64,000 bases of DNA from Methanobacterium sp. ERen5 (GCA_024167805.1 CP099988.1:1930001-1994000); one strand, 5' to 3'; numbered from the stretch's first letter, positions 1 to 9,479 are shown. Notes: generated from the letters alone by a model not told the origin. Numbers and translations are program-made.

Positions 1-1
1 T

Positions 2-565
2 GTGAGGAAGGTGTTGTGTCCCAGTAAGATGAACACTGCCAAATGGATCGAAGTCGTTGAAACAGCTCATAAAACAGGAATTCCAACAACCTGCACCATG
101 ATGTATGGCCACATCGAAGAGTTGAAGGACAGGGTGGATCATATTGACACCTTAAGGCAGATACAAATGAGAACTGGAGGATTCACAGAGTTCGTACCGC
201 TCACATTCATGCACAAAAACACACCAATATTCCGGAAGGGTATTTCAAGCCCAGGATCCACTGGAATTGAGGATCTTAAGGTTTATGCTGTTGCAAGGTT
301 GATGTTTGGGGATCTGCTCCAAAACATCCAGGTATCTTGGGTTAAATTGGGATTCAAATTTGCCCAAGTTTGTTTAACTGCAGGTGCAAATGATCTTGGT
401 GGAACACTCGGGGAAGAAAACATATCTAAATCTGCAGGTGCCCAGCATGGTGTTAGAACCAATCCTGAAACTTTTCAGAGGCTAATTAAAAATATGGGAA
501 GGGTTCCAGCTGAAAGGGACACCCTTTACAAGAATGTTGAGCCTGTAAAGAAAAATCTAAACTAG
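2..565 (+). CDS. cofH: FO synthase subunit 2 (CofH), C-terminal part
   Basis: This is the C-terminal half of the radical SAM enzyme that joins a tyrosine-derived hydroxybenzyl group to 5-amino-6-ribitylaminouracil, with CofG making FO, the chromophore of coenzyme F420. About 187 residues are visible; the family is about 360 long, so the SAM-binding Cys motif and the true start lie left of the window. Family-typical stretches are [21 protein letters not shown] and the C-terminal [19 protein letters not shown]. The GTG at the left edge is only the first in-frame codon, not a start. A MarR-type regulator follows 9 nt downstream and is probably co-transcribed. Identification by family recognition; high certainty. 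Confidence 0.93.
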   Translation: MRKVLCPSKMNTAKWIEVVETAHKTGIPTTCTMMYGHIEELKDRVDHIDTLRQIQMRTGGFTEFVPLTFMHKNTPIFRKGISSPGSTGIEDLKVYAVARLMFGDLLQNIQVSWVKLGFKFAQVCLTAGANDLGGTLGEENISKSAGAQHGVRTNPETFQRLIKNMGRVPAERDTLYKNVEPVKKNLN

Positions 566-574
566 GATTTTACC

Positions 575-1057
575 ATGGATGATCAATTTTTAGTCATAAG
601 GAAAATGATGATGCAGTTCATCAGGGTAAACAAGAAATTCCAGAAGTTTGAGAAGAATCCAATTGAATTTGGAAATGGTCAAAAACTCTATCCCAGCGAG
701 ATCCATATTTTAGATGCTGTTGGCCACGGTGTTGCTAACAATGTCACTGTTTTGAGTCAGAAATTTGGAATTACCAAGGGCGCAGTTTCCCAAGTTGTGA
801 ATAAGTTACATGAAAAGCAGCTGATAAAAAAGGAAAAGATCGAGGGAAATGCCAAGGAAGTTAAATTGACACTCACCAATCATGGCAGGAACGCCTTTAA
901 AATTCAGGATGAACAGCACAAGAACTTCGAAAATGAATTTTTCAACTACTTCAAAAACCTTGAACAGGATAACGTTGATTCGTTCTTGGAGATCATGGAC
1001 AGGATCGATATGTTCATGGATAAGTTTTTAAATGATCAAAAACCAAAGAAAAAATAG
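575..1057 (+). CDS. MarR family transcriptional regulator
   Basis: A 160-residue winged-helix DNA-binding protein of MarR type. The wHTH lies at about residues 45-110: YPSEIHILDAV, then LSQKFGITKGAVSQVVNKL as recognition helix and KKEKIEGNAKEVKLTLT as wing, flanked by helices for dimerisation. It sits 9 nt after cofH and 32 nt before a GNAT acetyltransferase gene. A 19-bp palindrome overlaps its stop codon and is a plausible operator for the downstream gene. The ligand cannot be told from sequence. MarR proteins usually repress a neighbour and release DNA on binding a small phenolic ligand or on oxidation. Confidence 0.9.
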   Translation: MDDQFLVIRKMMMQFIRVNKKFQKFEKNPIEFGNGQKLYPSEIHILDAVGHGVANNVTVLSQKFGITKGAVSQVVNKLHEKQLIKKEKIEGNAKEVKLTLTNHGRNAFKIQDEQHKNFENEFFNYFKNLEQDNVDSFLEIMDRIDMFMDKFLNDQKPKKK

Positions 1058-1073
1058 TTTAGTAACTAAACTA
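1055..1073. promoter_or_regulatory. Perfect 19-bp palindrome, candidate MarR operator
   Basis: TAGTTTAGTAACTAAACTA is a perfect inverted repeat with 9-bp arms around one central base. Its first three bases are the TAG stop codon of the MarR gene, and it ends 16 nt before the ATG of the GNAT gene. Size and symmetry fit a MarR dimer site. Function is inferred; as RNA it could also form a hairpin. Confidence 0.6.
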
Positions 1074-1089
1074 TGGGGTGGTTTTTATC

Positions 1090-1692
1090 ATGTCTATGAA
1101 GTCAGCTGTTAAGGAACACGTATCAAATTCTCATGTAACTGAACATGTAAAAAAACATGGTTCGTTTTTATTAAATGAAATCATTTTAGACGGATTTATC
1201 TCGAAATTAGAGGTGGATAATCAGAATTTCGTAAAATACCTGGATGGGATGGAATTTAAGAAATTTTCCCAGCAGGACCTTGATGATTCAGCAAAACTCT
1301 ACAAAGAAGTTTTTTCACAACAACCTTGGAATGATGAATGGTTCACACTTAAAAGGGTCAAAGAATATTTAAATGAACTCATAGAAAACCCTGTTTTCAG
1401 TGGTTACGTTGTATATCAAAATTCTGATCTGGTGGCTGCATGTTTTGGTCATTCACGTTCCTGGTGGAGTGGTGATGAATTTTTTATCGATGAATTTTTT
1501 GTATCATCCAAGTATCAAGGTCAGGGTATTGGATCGTTACTCATGGACTACGTGGAGAACCATCCTGAACTCGAGAATATTGAATGTTTCCAGCTTTTAA
1601 CCAACAGCAATGTTCCTGCAAAGGATTTTTATCATAAAAAGGGATTCAAAACGAGAAAAAATAGGGTTACAATGACTAAAAAGTTTTTTTAG
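1090..1692 (+). CDS. GNAT family N-acetyltransferase
   Basis: A 200-residue protein with a C-terminal Gcn5-type acetyltransferase domain. The acetyl-CoA loop is seen as VSSKYQGQGIGSLLMDYVE (Q/RxxGxG/A type), followed by the fourth-motif pattern NVPAKDFYHKKGFK. The N-terminal 60 residues are not recognised. ATG 1090 is preferred over GTG 1078 because GGGGTGG lies 8 nt before it. The substrate is unknown. It follows the MarR gene and the palindrome, so it may be the regulated target, for example a detoxifying acetyltransferase. Its end overlaps the convergent cyclophilin-like gene by 4 nt. Confidence 0.88.
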   Translation: MSMKSAVKEHVSNSHVTEHVKKHGSFLLNEIILDGFISKLEVDNQNFVKYLDGMEFKKFSQQDLDDSAKLYKEVFSQQPWNDEWFTLKRVKEYLNELIENPVFSGYVVYQNSDLVAACFGHSRSWWSGDEFFIDEFFVSSKYQGQGIGSLLMDYVENHPELENIECFQLLTNSNVPAKDFYHKKGFKTRKNRVTMTKKFF

Positions 1693-2045
1693 TCTTCTAA
1701 TTTTCTGATAATAATTTTATCATCATTTTCCACTTCTTTAAACAGCTCAAGATTTGAAAGAATCTCTCCAATATTGGTAACTGCTGATGCAGGTTGAGAT
1801 TGACCGTAAAAAATACAAAAAGCAGGTCCTGGAGGCCAGTATGAAATGTCTCCCTTGGAAGTACTGGTTGATGGGTTTTCATACTCCTCCTTAATTGGGG
1901 CATCGAAGTAGACTTCTTCAAGCCAAATATTTGCCTCTCCCTCAAATGGAAGGTTGTTAAATATTTGTTTGGCTGTTATTGGATTTCTATTATCCAAAAT
2001 TCCCTCTGCTTTTCCCTTTCCAATCACTTCTATTTCAATCTTCAT
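1689..2045 (-). CDS. Cyclophilin-like fold protein (DUF369/TM1367 type)
   Basis: 118 residues. The segment YFDAPIKEEYENPSTSTSKG, then GDISYWPPGPAFCIFYGQSQ and SAVTNIGEI, matches the small prokaryotic cyclophilin-like family typified by TM1367. Members have a cyclophilin-like beta barrel, but peptidyl-prolyl isomerase activity is not established. It is convergent with the GNAT gene and separated from deoC by about 100 nt, so it is probably transcribed alone or at the end of the deoC unit. Physiological role unknown. Confidence 0.82.
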   Translation of the reverse strand: MKIEIEVIGKGKAEGILDNRNPITAKQIFNNLPFEGEANIWLEEVYFDAPIKEEYENPSTSTSKGDISYWPPGPAFCIFYGQSQPASAVTNIGEILSNLELFKEVENDDKIIIRKLED

Positions 2046-2146
2046 AGTGGTTCAGTTCTCCCAAATAGATTTTCTCTGTAAAACCCAATTTTCCTGCAAT
2101 TATTTAAGTGTTTGTTAAACCATGTCCTTTAAAATTTCTCCAAGAT

Positions 2147-2812
2147 TCACAACTCTTTAAAACCGTTCATGATTGAAGGCCCGGCTGAAGTTCCAATTTT
2201 AGATGCTCCGGCTTCAATCATTTCCAGGGCAGATTTTAGGTTTCTGATACCACCTGAAGCTTTCACACCCATTTTTTGTCCAACTGTTTCCCTTAGAAGT
2301 TTAACATCTCGTGCATTTGCACCTGGAAAACCAATTCCAGTGGAAGTTTTAACATAATCTGCCCTTGCAGCTTTGGCAAGCATGCATGCTTCAACCTTCT
2401 CATCATCACTCAGAAGAGCAGTTTCTATTATGACCTTGACAACCATTCCCTCTGCTGATTCTACAACGTGTTCGATATCCCTCTCAACAATACTGGACAA
2501 ACCTGATTTAAGCGCACCTATATTGAGAACCATATCTAACTCGTTAGCACCATCCTCAACTGCCACAAGTGATTCAAATGCTTTAATTTCTGATTTAGAT
2601 GTTCCAAATGGAAAACCAATCACTGCACACACACCAACATCTGTACCCTTCAGAAGTTCCCTTGCAAGTGCAACGTTAACAGGGGTCACACATGCACATG
2701 CAAAGTTGTACTCAGATGCTTCTTCACACAGGGTTTTAATATCTTCTGTGCTTGCATTGGGGTTTACATTGGTATGGTCAATCATTTTTGCTAACTTTTC
2801 AGGTGTCATCAT
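2147..2812 (-). CDS. deoC: Deoxyribose-phosphate aldolase
   Basis: A 221-residue TIM-barrel class I aldolase that cleaves 2-deoxyribose 5-phosphate to glyceraldehyde 3-phosphate and acetaldehyde (reversible). The Schiff-base lysine is K155 in [12 protein letters not shown], with K126 in [11 protein letters not shown] and D93 in ELDMVLNIG as partners, all in the expected order. Length is normal for archaeal DeoC. Two consecutive ATGs (2812 and 2809) are possible starts. Elp3 lies 14 nt upstream on the same strand, so both probably share a transcript. Confidence 0.95.
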   Translation of the reverse strand: MMTPEKLAKMIDHTNVNPNASTEDIKTLCEEASEYNFACACVTPVNVALARELLKGTDVGVCAVIGFPFGTSKSEIKAFESLVAVEDGANELDMVLNIGALKSGLSSIVERDIEHVVESAEGMVVKVIIETALLSDDEKVEACMLAKAARADYVKTSTGIGFPGANARDVKLLRETVGQKMGVKASGGIRNLKSALEMIEAGASKIGTSAGPSIMNGFKEL

Positions 2813-2826
2813 TTAAACCATCTCCA

Positions 2827-4467
2827 TCAAATTTTTTTAGACATGTAGGGTCCTTCTAATTTGTATCCAAATTTTCTGTAGTAATTTCTAGCTCCCAAAC
2901 CACTGATTATAAGGAGTTTTTTCCTGTCAAATTCTTCAGACGCTACCCTCTCAGCTTCCTGAAGTAGTTGTTCTCCGAATCCCATGTGTTGGTAGAGTTC
3001 ATCACTCTTCTGTCCAATTTCTGCCATTTGACCGTAGACATGCAGTTCCCTTATGAGTGCTGTTTTATCATTTATCTCAACTCTATGAGCATTTTCAGAG
3101 GGTATTCTCAGTCTTAAAAATCCCATTAAAATGTCTTTACTCAGGTCTTCTTGTGAAAGGAATATTTCACGCCCTCCAGCAGCATTGTACTCTGTTTTAA
3201 CCATGTCGACGTTGTGAAAATCTGGAGTTACTCCATTGGCGGCTCTGTGTCCAACTTCACGACATCGGATACATTTACAGTTCACACCTTCCGCTTCCAA
3301 CTTGTTGTAGACCAGTTCTCCAAGGTTAGATTTTTTCACACCAGCTTCAATAAGTTGTGAAGGTATGTCCCTTTGTATCCTCATGGTTCTAACCCATTTT
3401 GGAAGCATTTTCTTCACTTTAACTATTAGATCAACTGCATCTTCGGTGCTGTAGGGTTCATAATCTCCAGCTTTCCATAGGTCGTAGAGTTTGGAGCCCT
3501 TGGTAACCAGGCAGGGATATATTTTGATCATGTCTGGTCTGAATTTTTCATCTTCAAAGATCTTGTGAAATATTCTCATGTCACGATCTGGGTCTGAGAA
3601 AAGTCCGGGCATCATATGAAACGCTACTTTGATTCCAGAATCCCTAAGGTACTGGGCTGATTTCACTGCATCCTCTACCCTATGACCCCTTTCGATACGT
3701 TTGTAGATAAAGTTGTATATGGTTTGAACGCCAAGCTCAACCCTTGTAACCCCCATATTAAGCATTCGATCGATATCTTCAATTTTTGCGTAGTCTGGTC
3801 TGGTTTCAAAGGTCATGCCCACACACCTCACACTTGACAGCTCATTTTTTGTCTGTACATCTTTGAGGTACACGAAATCTTTAGGAACATTTAACTCTCC
3901 AGTTTTCCTTATTTTCACCCTGGTGTCAAGATTTTCCAATCCAAAGTCGTTCATTGCCCTTAAACATTTTGTTATGAACCATTCCTGGTAACAAACATTG
4001 TAGGATGGAAATGTGCCTCCCATTACAATGAGTTCAACTTTGTCAATGGGATGTCCAATACTTTCAAGTTGTAATAGTCTGTTGTAGGTCTGCATGTAGG
4101 GATCAAATTCATACATTCTTGCCCTAAGTGCTGCTGGTTCTTCTCCTGTGTAACTTGGTGGTGCCACTTCACTTTCTGGACAGTAGGTGCACCTTCCATG
4201 GGGGCATTTATGTGGTTTGCACATAACAGCCACCACAGCAACACCGGATATGGTTCGGGTGGGTTTTTTCCGGATGATAGGGGCCAGGATTTTCCTTTCC
4301 TCAGGACTGGCCTTCTCAAGTATCAATGAATTACTCATAAATTCCATTAATTTGAAGTCTCTACATGCCTTTAACTTAACCTTTTCAAGGTCTCTTTTGC
4401 TGTTAATCTTGCCTGCGAGTATTTCATCTATGATAAATCTGCATGCGTCTTCCATGAATATCTCCAC
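2827..4467 (-). CDS. elp3: Elp3 tRNA uridine-34 carboxymethylation enzyme
   Basis: A 546-residue radical SAM/acetyltransferase fusion that uses acetyl-CoA to start cm5U formation at the tRNA wobble uridine; archaeal Elp3 works without the other Elongator subunits. The iron-sulfur region is C83[13 protein letters not shown]96, followed by the radical SAM core ([25 protein letters not shown]). A second Cys set CKCIRCRE lies near residue 400. The GNAT domain occupies about residues 440-546 ([32 protein letters not shown]). Full length for the family. A possible inner start is ATG 4455. It is upstream of deoC in the same direction. Confidence 0.95.
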   Translation of the reverse strand: MEIFMEDACRFIIDEILAGKINSKRDLEKVKLKACRDFKLMEFMSNSLILEKASPEERKILAPIIRKKPTRTISGVAVVAVMCKPHKCPHGRCTYCPESEVAPPSYTGEEPAALRARMYEFDPYMQTYNRLLQLESIGHPIDKVELIVMGGTFPSYNVCYQEWFITKCLRAMNDFGLENLDTRVKIRKTGELNVPKDFVYLKDVQTKNELSSVRCVGMTFETRPDYAKIEDIDRMLNMGVTRVELGVQTIYNFIYKRIERGHRVEDAVKSAQYLRDSGIKVAFHMMPGLFSDPDRDMRIFHKIFEDEKFRPDMIKIYPCLVTKGSKLYDLWKAGDYEPYSTEDAVDLIVKVKKMLPKWVRTMRIQRDIPSQLIEAGVKKSNLGELVYNKLEAEGVNCKCIRCREVGHRAANGVTPDFHNVDMVKTEYNAAGGREIFLSQEDLSKDILMGFLRLRIPSENAHRVEINDKTALIRELHVYGQMAEIGQKSDELYQHMGFGEQLLQEAERVASEEFDRKKLLIISGLGARNYYRKFGYKLEGPYMSKKI

Positions 4468-4577
4468 AAAATTGTTTCATTTAACCACTAATATTTTAGT
4501 AATGTATCCAATAAACTAGTTTCTTTTGTTGTGGATGAAACTAATTTTTTTCATATCCTGCAATGATTTTGAAGGGC

Positions 4578-5645
4578 TTAATTTTCCTGTTTTTCAAGTA
4601 AATTTTGTTTCATCTCAATGACGGTGGTAAGATCTGTTTTAGATACAATACCAACGAGTCTGTTTTCCCAAACAACAGGAACTCTTCCAATTCGATTTCT
4701 GTTAAGTTTTTCAAGTGTTTCCATCAAGCTTTCTTCTGGATCCGATACAACAAGGTCCCTGGTCATGATGTCTTTGATAGGTGTATCCTTTTTTGTCTCT
4801 GGAATCTTTGATAGATCATGGAAGGTTACGATTCCCATGAGATGTCCATCATCTGTTACTGGGTAGCCCATGTGCTTTTCTTTAAACATGATCTTCAAGG
4901 TTTCCTTCACTGTGTTATCGGGTTTAACTGTGTGAACTTCTGTTGTCATCACATCTTTGACCCTTTCATTTTCAAGTAGTGTTGACAACAGCACTGTTTG
5001 ATATTCTGCCTGGGCACCGAGGTACACGTAGACTGCCACTAGTATGAGTAGAAAATTTAAGAAAATCCCAACTATTGCCATGATTATTGCCAGTTGTTTT
5101 CCAATGTTTGCAGCCAACTTGGTGGCATCTATAAAATTCATTCTTTCTGCAAGAAAAGCCCGTAGTATTCGTCCACCGTCCATTGGAAATGCTGGTAACA
5201 GGTTGAAAAATCCCAGTAAAATATTCACGAGTACGAAGTAGTAAATTGCTCCTTGGATGGTTTTTGAAATGTAAGCCAAGCTTAGGATTAGAATAAGATA
5301 ACATATTCCTCCAATTAACAGGTTGGAAACAGGACCTGCAAGGGCTATTCTCAATTCCTTTGAAGGATCCTTGGGAATTTCTTCCATCTCAGAAATACCG
5401 CCTATGGGGAGAAGAACTATTCTTTCAATACCAATACCGTAACGTTTAGCCATGTAACAGTGGGCAAGTTCGTGCAGTACCACAGAAACAAATATGAGTG
5501 TGATTAAAACAGCTGTTAAAATGGTGACGTAGGATACTAAATTAAGCAGAGCAATTAGGTAGATGAGGATGATTAAAACTAGGAATGAAATGTGTAATTC
5601 AACAGGTATTCCAAAAATACTGAATATTTTAAAGGAGTACTTCAT
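4578..5645 (-). CDS. Site-2 protease family (M50) membrane metalloprotease with CBS pair
   Basis: A 355-residue intramembrane zinc protease. The HExxH motif is H58ELAH62 inside a hydrophobic helix, and the third ligand motif is LPAFPMDGGRILRAF near residue 155. About six hydrophobic segments fill residues 1-215. A tandem CBS domain pair follows (VKDVMTTEVHTVKPDNTV and IKDIMTRDLVVSDPEES), probably a ligand sensor for adenine nucleotides that controls the protease. This SpoIVFB-like architecture is common in methanogens; substrates are unknown. Divergent from the PRC-barrel gene, with a 154-bp AT-rich promoter region between. Confidence 0.93.
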   Translation of the reverse strand: MKYSFKIFSIFGIPVELHISFLVLIILIYLIALLNLVSYVTILTAVLITLIFVSVVLHELAHCYMAKRYGIGIERIVLLPIGGISEMEEIPKDPSKELRIALAGPVSNLLIGGICYLILILSLAYISKTIQGAIYYFVLVNILLGFFNLLPAFPMDGGRILRAFLAERMNFIDATKLAANIGKQLAIIMAIVGIFLNFLLILVAVYVYLGAQAEYQTVLLSTLLENERVKDVMTTEVHTVKPDNTVKETLKIMFKEKHMGYPVTDDGHLMGIVTFHDLSKIPETKKDTPIKDIMTRDLVVSDPEESLMETLEKLNRNRIGRVPVVWENRLVGIVSKTDLTTVIEMKQNLLEKQEN

Positions 5646-5799
5646 TTTCAGATGGTCACCTCAAAACTTTTTTTCTTGTATAATAATTATTGTTGAGGAA
5701 ACTATTAATAGGAACATACATATTAATTAATTCTCAAGGTTATTTCAGTTAAATAAAATTAAAGTGATCAAAAAACAAATATATTATTCAGGTGTTTCA

Positions 5800-6033
5800 A
5801 TGAACGTTAGTGAATTTCTAGGAACAAGAGTGTTTGACAAAAACGGATTTGAAATAGGAAAGATTTCAGACATGTTAATAAACCCTAAAGAAGGGGCAAT
5901 TAATTTTATATCAATATCAACGGGTGAATTTGGAATACGAAGAAAGGATGTCCAGATCAAACCATCTGACGTTAATGTCATGGGAGATTACCTTCTCCTG
6001 AACCTGGCAAGGGAAGATCTTGATATTGATTGA
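5800..6033 (+). CDS. PRC-barrel domain protein
   Basis: A 77-residue single-domain protein: VSEFLGTRVFDKNGFEIGKI, then the GAINFISISTG strand and LLLNLAREDLD. PRC-barrels are small beta barrels found in the photosynthetic reaction centre H subunit and in RimM; in archaea the free-standing forms are abundant and their role is unclear, though some have been proposed to act in cell division. ATG 5800 is chosen because AGGTG (5790-5794) precedes it; the in-frame GTG at 5764 lacks such a signal. The DUF2098 gene follows by 42 nt. Confidence 0.85.
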   Translation: MNVSEFLGTRVFDKNGFEIGKISDMLINPKEGAINFISISTGEFGIRRKDVQIKPSDVNVMGDYLLLNLAREDLDID

Positions 6034-6075
6034 ACATTCATTAAAAATGACTGAAAATTTCTAGGGGTGAGAATT

Positions 6076-6387
6076 TTGGAAGATGTGCGGGGAATACCAA
6101 TAGTAAAGGGCAACCATGTGCGATACACAAACACAGGCAGTTCTGGTGAAGTAACCGACCTAAGATCTGACGATGAAGGAAATTGGGTTCTTTTAGACAC
6201 AACTGAACTGTGGTACAAAACAGATTCCCTCGAAGTTTTAAAGGAAACAGACTACCTAAAGAATAATGCCCCTTTAAAATCAGAAAAGGTAAATGAAAAA
6301 GAAGGTATTAAAGATAAAGTTCAAAAATCTAAGAACAACTTTGAAGATGTAGATATGAGCCATGAACTTTGTGACGGTGGAGGTTAA
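6076..6387 (+). CDS. DUF2098 family protein
   Basis: About 103 residues. MEDVRGIPIVKGNHVRYTN followed by GSSGEVTDL, WVLLDTTELWYKTDSLEVL resembles the small archaeal DUF2098 family, a predicted SH3-like barrel of unknown function seen mainly in methanogens. The charged tail (about residues 70-103) is low complexity. TTG 6076 is taken as start because GGGGTGA lies 6 nt upstream, and it gives the usual family N-terminus; GTG 6067 is inside that ribosome binding site. It probably shares a transcript with the PRC-barrel gene. Its last codons overlap the convergent coiled-coil gene. Confidence 0.75.
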   Translation: MEDVRGIPIVKGNHVRYTNTGSSGEVTDLRSDDEGNWVLLDTTELWYKTDSLEVLKETDYLKNNAPLKSEKVNEKEGIKDKVQKSKNNFEDVDMSHELCDGGG

Positions 6388-6883
6388 ACCAGCCTCAAAC
6401 CATAATTATGGTAAACCATCATTTTAAGATTCATCATTTTACGCTCAATTTCATGTTTTTTAGCCCTTTCTTTAGTGTAGAGCTCTACGTAGCGTGCGTG
6501 TTCCTTATCTGCCTTTTGATGTTCCTTTTTTAAGCTGGAATGGAGCATCATCAAACTCTTTTTTACTAGTTCATCCCTTTCAGACTGAAGCTCTTCGAGG
6601 GTCACTGTTTTTTCAGATATTTTAATATTCAAGTCAGATACTTGAACTCCAATTTTTTCTAATTCCTGGTTACATTTGTCGATTGATTTACAAACATCTT
6701 TATCGGATGTTTCAGATTCAAATTCTTCAATTTTTTCTCTTCCTGAGAAACCATAATTAGAAAATTATTTCTTTCAGATTCAAGGGTTTTTAATTCAATT
6801 TCAAAATTAGAAATTTTTAGGTCAAAATTGTTAATAACTTCAATTTTACCAGAATCTTCTAAAAACTCATTTAAATCACTAAT
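6384..6883 (-). pseudogene. Coiled-coil protein gene, frameshifted at an A6 run
   Basis: The C-terminal 82 residues (from 6632) are an open frame rich in Glu/Lys/Gln heptads. Translation of the upstream minus strand continues the same kind of protein in the same frame (IEEFESETSDKDVCKSIDKC, then LEKIGVQVSDL) back to about 6737. There the frame shifts to one giving ISDLNEFLEDSGKIEVINNF and FEIELKTLESERNNF. Adding one A to the run at 6731-6736 joins the two. No ATG/GTG/TTG opens the N-terminal frame; GGAGAGG (6895-6889) sits 5 nt before an ATT at 6883, so an ATT start is possible. No known domain; likely a soluble coiled-coil protein. Confidence 0.5.
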
Positions 6884-7294
6884 ACTATCCTCTCCAATAT
6901 TATATTCTTATTTAAGACTTGTTTAAGAATTAATTAAATTTAATAAAAAAAATCTACAAATAATTCAAAGGAAAACTTTTTTTCAAGATTTTTATAAAAA
7001 TGTGTTTGTCTAAACTATGGTATATACTTTGATAATATTATATAAAAACCAGAAATCAAGGATTTAAATTGATTTCAAAGGATAATTTAAGTCTTTAAGG
7101 CTAGGATTTAGGGAGAATGAACCATGTATTAAAAAATCTAGTATTGATGAGTATTTATAATGGTAAATCCTATATTTTGTCCTATAAAAACTTGTTTTAA
7201 CCCCAATTTATTGGGCTAAAATTTCTCATAATTCTTTGGAATAAGTCTGATACATCCAAAAAATTATTAATCACCAGTCTTCTAAACCATAATT
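6884..7294. other. Non-coding AT-rich region
   Basis: Holds the 5' end signals of the minus-strand coiled-coil gene and the promoter of the flavodoxin-ferredoxin gene. AAATTATTAA at 7261-7270 is centred about 30 nt before ATG 7295, which has no Shine-Dalgarno sequence, so that gene may be transcribed leaderless. Nothing else convincing was seen. Confidence 0.5.
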
Positions 7295-8074
7295 ATGAAC
7301 CATTGTATTGATTTCTATTTCTTTAGTGGAACTGGCAACACGTTACTTGTTGCAAAAAGAATGTCCGAAGTATTCCAATCCAAGGGATATGAAGTTCATT
7401 TGAAAAGGATTGAAAATTCAATGCCAGATGATGTGAATACAGAATGTACAATAGGACTTGGATTTCCAGTTGCTGTCCTTTCTACATATGATTTGGTGTG
7501 GAAATTTATCAAAAAGCTTCCAGATGTCGATGGAACAGAAATATTCATGGTAGACACACTTGGAGGTGTCTCAGGAGGCATTGTTGGCCCGCTTAGATCA
7601 ATCCTAGAATCTAAGGGATACAAAACAATAGGGGCCTGTGAAATCGTAATGCCCTTGAACATTTTTTACATACAAGATAGTACCGTAAACTCCAAAAAAG
7701 TTGAAGAAGGACTGTTAAAGGCTGAAAATTATGCATTATCCTTGATAAATAATGAATCAGAATGGGGACATTTTCCTGTAATTCCGAACATCATGAGATT
7801 CATATCCAAAATTGGAATAGGAATAACTGCCACTTCTGTCCATCAAAAAGTTCTTAAATTCAAGGCGGACAAATCAAAGTGTGATAAATGCGGGATATGT
7901 AGGGATATTTGTCCAACAAACAATATAAAAATGGAGGAATATCCTATAATTGGAAATAGCTGTGAGTACTGTATGCGTTGTGCTTCCTTGTGTCCATTTA
8001 ATGCCCTGGTACCTGTATTTAACTACCATGGAAAAACATACAGTGCAGTAAAACCTAAGGAGTTTAAATCATAA
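7295..8074 (+). CDS. EFR1-type flavodoxin/ferredoxin fusion protein
   Basis: 259 residues. The N-terminal flavodoxin-like domain has the phosphate-binding loop FFSGTGNTLLVAKR and the VDTLGGVSGGIVGPL loop. The C-terminus has two [4Fe-4S] motifs, CDKCGICRDICP and CEYCMRCASLCP. The EFR1 family is thus a predicted FMN plus iron-sulfur electron carrier; a partner is not known. The start ATG lies in AAACCATAATTATG with no ribosome binding site, and a TATA-like sequence is about 30 nt upstream. The HEAT-like gene downstream is 22 nt away, so the two may be co-transcribed. Confidence 0.9.
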   Translation: MNHCIDFYFFSGTGNTLLVAKRMSEVFQSKGYEVHLKRIENSMPDDVNTECTIGLGFPVAVLSTYDLVWKFIKKLPDVDGTEIFMVDTLGGVSGGIVGPLRSILESKGYKTIGACEIVMPLNIFYIQDSTVNSKKVEEGLLKAENYALSLINNESEWGHFPVIPNIMRFISKIGIGITATSVHQKVLKFKADKSKCDKCGICRDICPTNNIKMEEYPIIGNSCEYCMRCASLCPFNALVPVFNYHGKTYSAVKPKEFKS

Positions 8075-8096
8075 ATACATTGGTCAAGGTGGTAAA

Positions 8097-8720
8097 ATGG
8101 ACTACGATCTGGGAGAAAAGGGTGTTGACACCAAAAAATTAGCCCTTGAAAGTCTAAACAACACAGAATTATTCAATGAACTGATTAAGGGCATAAGATC
8201 AAAGGATAAAATCGTGAGAACTAATTCATTCAATGCTCTCATGATGGTGGCAGATGAAAATGGAGATATTCTGTATCCTAAATGGGATTATCTACATGAA
8301 ATGTTAATAAGCAACAATTCTAATGAACAGTATGTTGCAATATATTTATTAGCAAATTTAACAGCTTATGACACTGAAAATAAGTTTGAAGCCATTTTTG
8401 ATGACTATTTCAGTTTAATCTGCGGTGAAAAAACCATGCCTGCATCCCATGTCATATTGAACTCTGGAAAACTAATTGAAAACAAACCAGAACTCCGGCC
8501 CAACATAATTTTTAACCTTTTAAACACGGATGAAACATTTAAAGGAAGACAGAAGGACCTGCTCAAGGTTTATGTGATTGAAACCCTCAGAAAAATTCCT
8601 TCAGATCCAAGTGACAAAACAGTGATAGAAGAATTTATCAAGTCCCAGTTAAACAGTTCAAGTTCCAGAACACGTTCGGCAGCAAAATGTTATGTTGACA
8701 GATGTTTCCTAGATTTATAA
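8097..8720 (+). CDS. Predicted alpha-helical (HEAT-like) protein
   Basis: 207 residues without a clear known family. Repeated helix pairs such as ELIKGIRSKDKIVRTNSFNA, EQYVAIYLLANLTAY and SSSSRTRSAAKCYVDRC look like HEAT/ARM repeats. AAGGTGGT precedes ATG 8097, so the start is well supported. It follows the EFR1 gene closely. Such proteins usually serve as binding scaffolds; no catalytic motif is visible. Function unknown. Confidence 0.65.
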   Translation: MDYDLGEKGVDTKKLALESLNNTELFNELIKGIRSKDKIVRTNSFNALMMVADENGDILYPKWDYLHEMLISNNSNEQYVAIYLLANLTAYDTENKFEAIFDDYFSLICGEKTMPASHVILNSGKLIENKPELRPNIIFNLLNTDETFKGRQKDLLKVYVIETLRKIPSDPSDKTVIEEFIKSQLNSSSSRTRSAAKCYVDRCFLDL

Positions 8721-8792
8721 ACTAAAACTAACACATCTGATAAAAAAAATAATTATTAGTCATAAAAAACATAAAACTATTCTGGTGAAACA

Positions 8793-9180
8793 TTGTTCAA
8801 AGTTAAAAGAATCTATGAAGAACCTGAAAAAAAGATGGATATAGAATTCTCGTGGACAGATTATGGCCAAGGGGAGTTTCAAAGGAAAGGGCAAAACTCG
8901 ACGAGTGGATCAAGGATATTGCACCCTCAAACGAACTAAGAAAATGGTACGGTCATGAACTGGATAAATGGCCAGAATTTAAAACACGGTACCTTAACGA
9001 GCTTCATAAAAAAAGGATCTTTTGAAGCAACTGAAAACCATGGCTAAATTCCATAAAAAAGTCACACTCCTCTACTCTGCAAAGGACGAAAATCATAACA
9101 ACGCAGTTGTGTTAGGAGAACTACTCAACCAACCAACAAAAACTGTTAAAACCAGTATTTCTAGAATTCACGGATCATAA
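8793..9180 (+). pseudogene. DUF488 family protein, two homopolymer frameshifts
   Basis: Three frames together give a complete DUF488 protein: [13 protein letters not shown], then [40 protein letters not shown] and YLNELHKK, then KQLKTMAKFHKKVTLLYSAK and NNAVVLGELL. The frame breaks at A7 runs 8827-8833 and 9008-9014; one added A at each restores one continuous reading frame of about 129 codons. TTG 8793 with GGTGA 5 nt upstream is the likely start. The family is widespread and of unknown function. No other lesion is seen, so sequencing error is more likely than decay. Confidence 0.82.
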
Positions 9181-9212
9181 ATCTGTTACCTAAAATTTTT
9201 TGAGGCAGTAAC

Positions 9213-9479
9213 ATGATAAAACTGAAAAAATCTCCTCAAATCAATACAAAAACCGATGCAATGAAGGAAATTGAGGCCAAACTATCCTCATCTGAAATTA
9301 TTAAAGAAGATCCAGTTCCAGAGATCGAGGAATGGACCGACGATCCACAAAGATGGAGATTGTTCAAAGAAAGATACATGGATGAATTTGAAGACAAACT
9401 AGACATGATGGACAACCTCATGACTCAGAAGAGGGGCAAGATCGAAGTAACATGGATATCTATTTTTAAAAAGAAGTAA
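9213..9479 (+). CDS. Small acidic protein of unknown function
   Basis: 88 residues, highly charged, with IEEWTDDPQRWRLFKERYMD and helix EDKLDMMDNLMTQKRGK. No family recognised. GAGG precedes ATG 9213 by about 7 nt, which supports translation. It lies 32 nt after the DUF488 gene; DUF488 proteins and this one could be co-expressed. It is convergent with the DUF2115 gene. Confidence 0.5.
   Translation: MIKLKKSPQINTKTDAMKEIEAKLSSSEIIKEDPVPEIEEWTDDPQRWRLFKERYMDEFEDKLDMMDNLMTQKRGKIEVTWISIFKKK

Noticed and set aside
2169..2816. Plus-strand open frames opposite deoC, and similar long opposite-strand frames over the thermosome, cbiD and APC genes
   Set aside because: Shadows of codon bias in the real genes; no ribosome binding sites or family signatures.
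6397..7297. AAACCATAATTA present at 6397, 6748 and 7284
   Set aside because: Two of the three lie inside the coiled-coil coding frame and the third covers a start codon; likely chance in AT-rich DNA.
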